Positions 7,913 to 11,931 of a DNA stretch of 11,931 nucleotides are shown here, in pieces; within the stretch, counting starts at the first letter, position 1, and each line of letters opens with the position of its first letter. The translations under genes and the position numbers were made by a program. Source of the stretch: JBPOJN01 sp052033505 (GTDB lineage: Bacteria; UBA10199; JACPAL01; GCA-016699445); assembly GCA_052033505.1 (NCBI GenBank), contig JBPOJN010000053.1:1-11931 (forward strand), written 5' to 3'. Under the pieces are notes generated by a model, which was not told the DNA's origin, searched no databases, and worked only from the letters and a program-made list of their open reading frames with translations.

Positions 7913-8814
7913 GAAACCGTCCTCAGACGACAGACGTCTTGAAACGGGCAATAAGGCTCGCAAGCCTCATCGTGTGAAAGAAAACCGTTTTCCGGCGTGT
8001 TGCGGATTTCGGAGACCAAGTCACCGATGCGCGTGCGCAATCCCGAAAGGGTCTCCTCCCAGAGCGCGCCGACCACCACCGAGCTCACGCGCGGAGAGAT
8101 GCCCATACTCTCGGGAATCCGATCGCCGTGCAGCAGACCGTCTTGTTTCATCATGTCTGAGAGTTGATGGTAAACGCAGCCGATCGGTTCGTGGTCTTTG
8201 AGCAACAAGTCTCCGACCGCAAAAAGATAAATGGGAAGTTGGAACGAAGACCCCGAGAGGATCTGGCTCCCGGTGATGCGCGTCGATCCGGTTTTGTAGT
8301 CGACGACTAAGAAGCGTTTTTGCACCGTATCCACGTCGATGCGGTCGATGCGTCCGCGGAAAAATACGTCGCGCCCTTCGGCGTCCTGAAGTTTCAGAGG
8401 AGGCGTGCGGCGTCCGAATTCCCATTCGAAAAAAGCCGGCTTCAACGGGTCCGGACCTCGGCGGCCTTCTTCCAGGTCTTGCAGGAAATTTTCCAACATC
8501 CGCTCGATCTTCAAACGCTGCAATTTAAGCAAGGCCGGCGACAGGTGAGGCTTTTCTTTCAGGATTTGAGACATTTCCTGGGAGAGGATGATTTTCGCGG
8601 TGCCCAGATCCTGCCCGTTTTCCTCGCTTAAAAGACGTTCGAGGATGCGATGAACGAGATTGCCCATTTCCGGCGGCGTCAATTCCACGTCCCGCTGCCA
8701 TCCCGATTTCAGTCCGAGGAAAGCCCCGGCATAAAAACGGAACGGACAAAGGAGATAATCCTCAAGCTCGCTCGCGGTGAAGACATGGTCCTGAATCCAA
8801 GTCTGAAAATCCAA
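7909..8814 (-). CDS. Stand-alone AddB-like PD-(D/E)XK nuclease with Fe-S cysteines
   Basis: This 301-residue protein matches the C-terminal nuclease domain of AddB/RecB-family exonucleases (PF12705-like). It opens with FTASELEDYLLCPFRF, the usual first strand of that domain. GNLVHRILE (51-59), RGRIDRID with Asp157, VVDYKTG with Asp172 and Lys174, and the downstream helix Gln192 in FQLPIY make up the PD-(D/E)XK core. Cys23 plus C-terminal Cys285-X3-Cys289-X5-Cys295 fit the AddB-type 4Fe-4S 'staple'. AddB itself has a long N-terminal inactive helicase region that is absent here. The start is TTG at 8814 with AAGGA 7 nt upstream; no ATG or GTG occurs between the rhomboid stop and this point. The stop overlaps the helicase ATG (ATGA). 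The order nuclease then helicase mirrors addB-addA operons, so the two genes plausibly form a reduced AddAB-like complex. Confidence 0.88.
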   Translation of the reverse strand: MDFQTWIQDHVFTASELEDYLLCPFRFYAGAFLGLKSGWQRDVELTPPEMGNLVHRILERLLSEENGQDLGTAKIILSQEMSQILKEKPHLSPALLKLQRLKIERMLENFLQDLEEGRRGPDPLKPAFFEWEFGRRTPPLKLQDAEGRDVFFRGRIDRIDVDTVQKRFLVVDYKTGSTRITGSQILSGSSFQLPIYLFAVGDLLLKDHEPIGCVYHQLSDMMKQDGLLHGDRIPESMGISPRVSSVVVGALWEETLSGLRTRIGDLVSEIRNTPENGFLSHDEACEPYCPFQDVCRLRTVS

Positions 8815-8838
8815 AAGTAAGTCCTTATGTTTACGTCT

Positions 8839-9519
8839 CTAGCGTGACTTGCGTTTCACAGGCGATAGAAAAATCGGCATCAACAGGAAGCCCGCGAGGA
8901 AGCCCGCGATGTGAGCGAAATAGGCGGGGCCGGAGATGTTTTTTTGAGGCGACAGCAACACTTCCGCGACCTGGAGCAAAAACCAAACGCTTAAGACGAG
9001 CCAGGCCGGCAACACGACCGAACGGAAAATATAGAAAATTGGGACCAGTACGGCGATTTTTGCGCGCGGTTCGATCCGGAGAGCCGCGGCCAAGACACCC
9101 GCGATCGCCCCCGAAGCCCCCAGGATGGGAATGTCCGACCTGAAATTTGTATAAATCTGCACGATGACCGCCGCGAGCCCGCAGAGCAGGTAGAAGAGGA
9201 GGAATCGAAACTTCATTTTTTCCTCGACCAAGCTTCCGAAGATCCACAGGTAGAGCATGTTTCCGATCAGGTGCAGCCAACCGCCGTGCAAAAACATCGA
9301 CGTGAACAAAGTCCAGAAAGGCGCGAGTCCGGGAGAGGAAGGCAGGTTCGCGCCACGGCGGAATTCCAAAGGGATTGCGGCGTAGCGCATCACGAAGGCG
9401 TCCAGCTCGGTCTGAGGCAGGAAGATTTGATACAAGAAAACCGCGACGTTCATCGCAACGAGCATCAAGGTCAGGACGGGCCAACGCTTTTTCGAGGCGA
9501 AGTTTCGGTAAGGGATCAC
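8839..9519 (-). CDS. Rhomboid family intramembrane serine protease
   Basis: This 226-residue polytopic inner-membrane protein has the rhomboid protease core, which cleaves transmembrane substrates within the bilayer. It begins with MIPYRNFASKKRWPVLTLML, typical of bacterial rhomboids, followed by a hydrophobic helix to about residue 33. GGWLHLIGNMLYLW (79-92) includes the oxyanion-type Asn87. ILGASGAIAG (132-141) holds the catalytic Ser136, and FAHIAGFLAGF (201-211) holds the catalytic His203. About six membrane segments can be counted, so the dyad is intact and activity is expected. The start is GTG at 9519, three codons after an in-frame stop, with no obvious Shine-Dalgarno sequence. The stop is TAG. 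It is the first gene of the minus-strand array, 24 nt before the nuclease gene. The substrate is unknown. Confidence 0.93.
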   Translation of the reverse strand: MIPYRNFASKKRWPVLTLMLVAMNVAVFLYQIFLPQTELDAFVMRYAAIPLEFRRGANLPSSPGLAPFWTLFTSMFLHGGWLHLIGNMLYLWIFGSLVEEKMKFRFLLFYLLCGLAAVIVQIYTNFRSDIPILGASGAIAGVLAAALRIEPRAKIAVLVPIFYIFRSVVLPAWLVLSVWFLLQVAEVLLSPQKNISGPAYFAHIAGFLAGFLLMPIFLSPVKRKSR

Positions 9520-9530
9520 GCGAAGCCACT

Positions 9531-9560
9531 ATTATCAAAATGAGACTTTTGTCCTTTGAA
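9531..9560 (-). promoter_or_regulatory. Possible sigma-70 type promoter for the rhomboid-led operon
   Basis: On the minus strand, TTCAAA (9560-9555, 4 of 6 to TTGACA) and GATAAT (9536-9531, 5 of 6 to TATAAT) are 18 bp apart. A start about 7 nt beyond the -10 would fall near 9524, only about 5 nt before the GTG at 9519. That would give a nearly leaderless message and agree with the missing Shine-Dalgarno sequence. The match is moderate and could be chance in AT-rich DNA. Confidence 0.35.
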
Positions 9561-9577
9561 AAGAGGGGGGTAAGTCT
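9543..9577. repeat. Imperfect hairpin / inverted repeat in the divergent region
   Basis: AGACTT (9543-9548) pairs with AAGTCT (9572-9577), and CCTTT/AAAG-like stretches in between could extend the pairing. It is followed on the plus strand by a T-rich run (9577-9584). No plus-strand gene precedes it, so a terminator role is unlikely. Its centre lies about 106 bp upstream of the predicted sigma-54 start, a distance usual for an enhancer-binding site, but the half-sites are far apart for that. The function is unknown. Confidence 0.25.
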
Positions 9578-9614
9578 TATTTTTAACGTGTCTCCTTAAA
9601 AATCATAATAATTT

Positions 9615-9632
9615 CAATGCATTGTCCGCATT
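9615..9632. promoter_or_regulatory. Palindrome CAATGCATTG with overlapping AATGC-N7-GCATT dyad; possible operator
   Basis: A perfect 10-bp palindrome (9615-9624) overlaps an inverted repeat of AATGC and GCATT separated by 7 bp (9616-9632). It lies directly upstream of the sigma-54 type -24 element, in the 149-bp region between divergent genes. This is a plausible site for a dimeric regulator, but it is short enough to be chance and is closer to the promoter than usual activator sites. Confidence 0.25.
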
Positions 9633-9639
9633 TTAAAGT

Positions 9640-9654
9640 TGGCACCTTGATTGC
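9640..9654 (+). promoter_or_regulatory. Sigma-54 (RpoN) type -24/-12 promoter
   Basis: The element reads TGGCACC-N4-TTGC, followed by a T run (TTTT at 9655-9658). It matches the sigma-54 consensus TGGCACG-N4-TTGCW at all but one position, with exactly the required GG-to-GC spacing. It precedes the TPR gene. With C9654 as -12, transcription would start near 9666, about 3 nt before the ATG at 9669. Transcription would then need an AAA+ enhancer-binding activator, which is not in this window. The match is seen directly; promoter activity is inferred. Confidence 0.65.
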
Positions 9655-9660
9655 TTTTAA

Positions 9661-9667
9661 AAGGAGG
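9661..9667 (+). promoter_or_regulatory. AAGGAGG Shine-Dalgarno-like sequence, unusually close to the start
   Basis: A full AAGGAGG lies only one base before the ATG at 9669, whereas 5-9 bases is normal. It also overlaps the transcription start predicted from the sigma-54 element. Either it does not act as a ribosome binding site for this ATG, or the true start is elsewhere. The in-frame ATT at 9678 would have a workable spacing but is a rare start codon. Confidence 0.4.
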
Positions 9668-9668
9668 A

Positions 9669-11931
9669 ATGAAGAGTATTTTTCGTCCATTCTTTACGCT
9701 TTCGAAGGACGTCGGAATTTCGCAGAACCCGAAGATCTCCAACGGTCCGACTCCTTCGCCTTCTACCGCGTCGCGTGCGGCGGCTTCTCGTGACGGTCCG
9801 TTTAAAAAGAAATCGAAAGCTTCAATCGACATAGGTCAGTCTTCTTCTTGGAATCCTTTACGTTTCTTGAATCCATTTTCCGAGAAAAACTCGGCCCTCT
9901 TCCAAGGTCTAGCGCATAAGTCGCAAGCTGAAAAATACGATGCCAAAGCGCAGCTCGCGGAGAAGAGAGCGGACAGGCAGCACCGACCAGAGCTGGTTTT
10001 AAAATTCCGTCAAGAAGCGTTGGAAGCGCATCGATTGGCGGCCGCCGAGCGTCGGCAAGCGATCGCCTGGATTCAAAAAACGCTGAAAGCCGATCCCTCC
10101 AATGCGGCGGTGCAACGAGAACTCGCGGATTTATTGCTGTTGGAAGGAGAAGAGCGGCAAGCGAAGAAACATCTGACTCTGGCCGTGACTTATGAAAAAG
10201 ATCCGGATGGTTTCAGAAAAACCGTAGCTTTGGCCCAACGGATCCAAGACCCTGAAATCGGCAACGGTTGGGATTTCGTGATCGACCGGCTGAAAAAAGA
10301 AAACCGTCCGGAAGAAGCCTCTATCGTTTCGAAATTGGGTTATGGTGGTCCTCAATACTTCATGGCGGCGACGAGCCCTTCGAGCAAACTGTATCAGTCG
10401 TTGCTGAGGGTCGGTATCTCCCGGGAAGCGATCGACGGAAGCCGAAAAGGCCCCTCCAGGGCGCGTCACATCTGGAATTACGTCGGCGAACATTTTCAGG
10501 AAGCCCCGGTACGAAAGGCCTTGGCATCGGCCGGTATTCCCGTCGATTTCCTCCCGAAGGACGTCATCGGATCGAAGCCAAAAGGCGCGTGGTTCGGCGA
10601 GGCTCTTGCCGCTCATTATTCGGAAAAAGCCGCTCAGACTCAAAACGCACGCAAGAAAGAAGAGCTTCTTGCTTTGGCCGTCCATTACCGGCCCGGACAC
10701 TCCGCGGAATACGTCGCGCTGGGGGAGCATTTCTTCTCGCATAAAAATTATACGAGCTCCTTGAAGGCTTATGAGGCGGGCATTTCCGCGGGAATGACCG
10801 AAGGGGCTTATTTAGGCGCGGGTCGTTGCCACGTGATGATGGGGGAACTGGCGAAGGCTCATGACGTCTATGCGGATTACATGCGTTTCGACTCGCGAAG
10901 CGCCGCGGCGCGAACCGCACGGCTGGAAATCAATCTCATACGGTCTCCGGGCGCCTCGTTTTTGCCGGATCAAATTCAAAACCAGGTCCAATATGAAATC
11001 GTCCAAGACCGGGCGATGCTTCGTTTCTTGAATCCCGCCGCGGATCGGGAAGAACTGAAAAGTCTCTCCACGGATCTAGACGATCGTAAGGCGATGGCGC
11101 TCGAGAAAAGAGCCCAGGAATTTCTTTTTCTGGGGAATTTGGCCCAAAGCCGTCCCGAAGACGCCGAAGATTTGGGAGAGCATTATGGGAACCTCGCCAA
11201 AGACTCTTATCTGGCGCTCCATGATTGGCTTCAAAAATCTCCCGACCCCAAGGCCCAGGAGTTAGCCTTATTTTATCTCGCGAATTCTTACGCCGCCGAA
11301 GGGAACGTGGAAAAAGCGGAGCAAACCTACCAGGCCGTCGTCGATACCGCCGCTCCGCGTTTCGTGTACGGCAATCAATATATCGGCGATACCGAGGTCG
11401 AAAAAGGAAAGCATGCTTTAGACCGGATCATCGGGAAAAAAGAAGGCGAGGCGATGGTCGCCCGCGGCCGTGACTTGATCGAAACCGGAAAGAGTGCCGG
11501 CGATTCCCGACAAGTCGAAAAAGGTGAGGATCTCATACGCGAAGGAGAATACCGGATCCGCATTTGCCATCCTTATACCGAAGAGCCTTCGCCCGCGGTT
11601 TTGGAAGCCGCCGCCAAACTTAAAAGGTTGAGCGATGACAAGACCCGCTCTTTTCATTTGGCGGCCCTGGATTTTTGGGAAGGCATCGTCGACGAACAGG
11701 CGAAGATTGCGAAAACCGGCGAGTTCAAGATGCCATCGATCGGCGGGGGCAAAATAAAAGTCCGATTCGATGAGGGTTTGGAGAAAAAGCTGATTACGGA
11801 CGTCCGTGAACGCTTGGTCACTTCCGAAGATCATTCCCTGTCCCTCAACGAAGCGATCGCCGAAACGGCATTGAAACACCCGAATGAAGAACTCCGTAAT
11901 TACGCCGAGCAATACTTGACCCCTAATGATG
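9669..11931 (+). CDS. Large TPR-repeat protein of unknown function, 3' end outside the window
   Basis: One frame is open from the ATG at 9669 to the window end: 754 codons, no stop. I do not recognise the protein. Residues 1-60 are Ser/Pro/Lys-rich with no signal peptide or membrane helix, so a cytoplasmic location is likely. The rest is mostly charged and helical. TPR-like units are visible near residues 127-178 (RQAIAWIQKTLKADPSNAA...), 331-417 (ALAVHYRPGHSAEYVALGEH, YTSSLKAYEAGISAG, LGAGRCHVMMGELAKAHDVY) and 528-560 (ALFYLANSYAAEGNVEKAEQ). A Gly/Glu-rich helical repeat at 577-626 contains VEKG twice, 39 residues apart, and GRDLIETG/GEDLIREG 19 apart. LRFLNP occurs at 64-69 and again at 451-456. 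No catalytic motif was seen; a scaffold or assembly role is the usual one for TPR proteins. The start is uncertain: a TTG at 9651 would extend it by six codons, but it overlaps the promoter element. Confidence 0.85.
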   Translation, partial: MKSIFRPFFTLSKDVGISQNPKISNGPTPSPSTASRAAASRDGPFKKKSKASIDIGQSSSWNPLRFLNPFSEKNSALFQGLAHKSQAEKYDAKAQLAEKRADRQHRPELVLKFRQEALEAHRLAAAERRQAIAWIQKTLKADPSNAAVQRELADLLLLEGEERQAKKHLTLAVTYEKDPDGFRKTVALAQRIQDPEIGNGWDFVIDRLKKENRPEEASIVSKLGYGGPQYFMAATSPSSKLYQSLLRVGISREAIDGSRKGPSRARHIWNYVGEHFQEAPVRKALASAGIPVDFLPKDVIGSKPKGAWFGEALAAHYSEKAAQTQNARKKEELLALAVHYRPGHSAEYVALGEHFFSHKNYTSSLKAYEAGISAGMTEGAYLGAGRCHVMMGELAKAHDVYADYMRFDSRSAAARTARLEINLIRSPGASFLPDQIQNQVQYEIVQDRAMLRFLNPAADREELKSLSTDLDDRKAMALEKRAQEFLFLGNLAQSRPEDAEDLGEHYGNLAKDSYLALHDWLQKSPDPKAQELALFYLANSYAAEGNVEKAEQTYQAVVDTAAPRFVYGNQYIGDTEVEKGKHALDRIIGKKEGEAMVARGRDLIETGKSAGDSRQVEKGEDLIREGEYRIRICHPYTEEPSPAVLEAAAKLKRLSDDKTRSFHLAALDFWEGIVDEQAKIAKTGEFKMPSIGGGKIKVRFDEGLEKKLITDVRERLVTSEDHSLSLNEAIAETALKHPNEELRNYAEQYLTPND

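Noticed and set aside
8831..9538. 235-codon minus-strand frame overlapping the rhomboid gene
   Set aside because: It is off-frame to the rhomboid protease, which has an intact catalytic dyad; this frame shows no domain.
9543..9586. Rho-independent terminator
   Set aside because: A stem and T-rich run exist, but no plus-strand gene ends upstream and the stem is weak; it was kept only as an inverted repeat.
10131..10742. 203-codon minus-strand frame opposite the TPR gene
   Set aside because: The plus strand carries an uninterrupted 754-codon frame with TPR units through this region, so the minus frame is a shadow.
11418..11912. 164-codon minus-strand frame near the right edge
   Set aside because: Same reason: it lies opposite the open TPR frame and has no recognisable motif.
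1..11931. CRISPR array, tRNA, rRNA, insertion sequence or prophage genes
   Set aside because: No direct-repeat array, cloverleaf-like or rRNA-like stretch, transposase motif or terminal inverted repeat was seen on reading both strands.

Overview
The window looks like a chromosomal segment from a Gram-negative bacterium, probably an uncultured or poorly sampled lineage. The base composition is moderately GC-rich by eye, with compact housekeeping genes, TTG and GTG starts, a near-consensus sigma-54 promoter and a PF08886-type glutamate-cysteine ligase. The phylum cannot be fixed from the sequence alone. No IS element, phage gene, CRISPR array, tRNA or rRNA was seen.

Left, plus strand (1-1605). 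This holds the 3' part of a HemX/CcsA-like membrane protein gene, then hemA (glutamyl-tRNA reductase), coupled by a TGATG overlap. The HemX reading frame carries an in-frame TAG at 56-58, with clear family similarity on both sides. It is therefore a nonsense-mutated gene or a base error.

Middle, minus strand (9519 down to 1607). Seven genes run head to tail with gaps of 24 nt or less and several overlaps. In transcription order they are: a rhomboid protease; a stand-alone AddB-like PD-(D/E)XK nuclease with four putative Fe-S cysteines; an AddA/UvrD-like SF1 helicase without its own nuclease domain; the two halves of glutamine-synthetase adenylyltransferase (GlnE) as separate ATGA-coupled genes; an Acidithiobacillus-type glutamate-cysteine ligase; and endonuclease III. 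nth converges on hemA with a single base between the stops. The array mixes DNA-break processing and base-excision repair with nitrogen and thiol metabolism. In two places a normally larger enzyme is split into separate polypeptides.

Right, plus strand (9520-11931). A 149-bp divergent region separates the rhomboid start from a large open reading frame that runs off the window (at least 754 codons). This ORF encodes a TPR-rich helical protein with no evident signal peptide. Just upstream is a sigma-54 type element (TGGCACC-N4-TTGC). Its predicted transcription start falls almost on the ATG, which also has an AAGGAGG only one base upstream. This predicts a near-leaderless mRNA or a different true start. 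The sigma-54 driven TPR protein and the two split enzymes are the most distinctive points of the window. None of them is proven novel from sequence alone.
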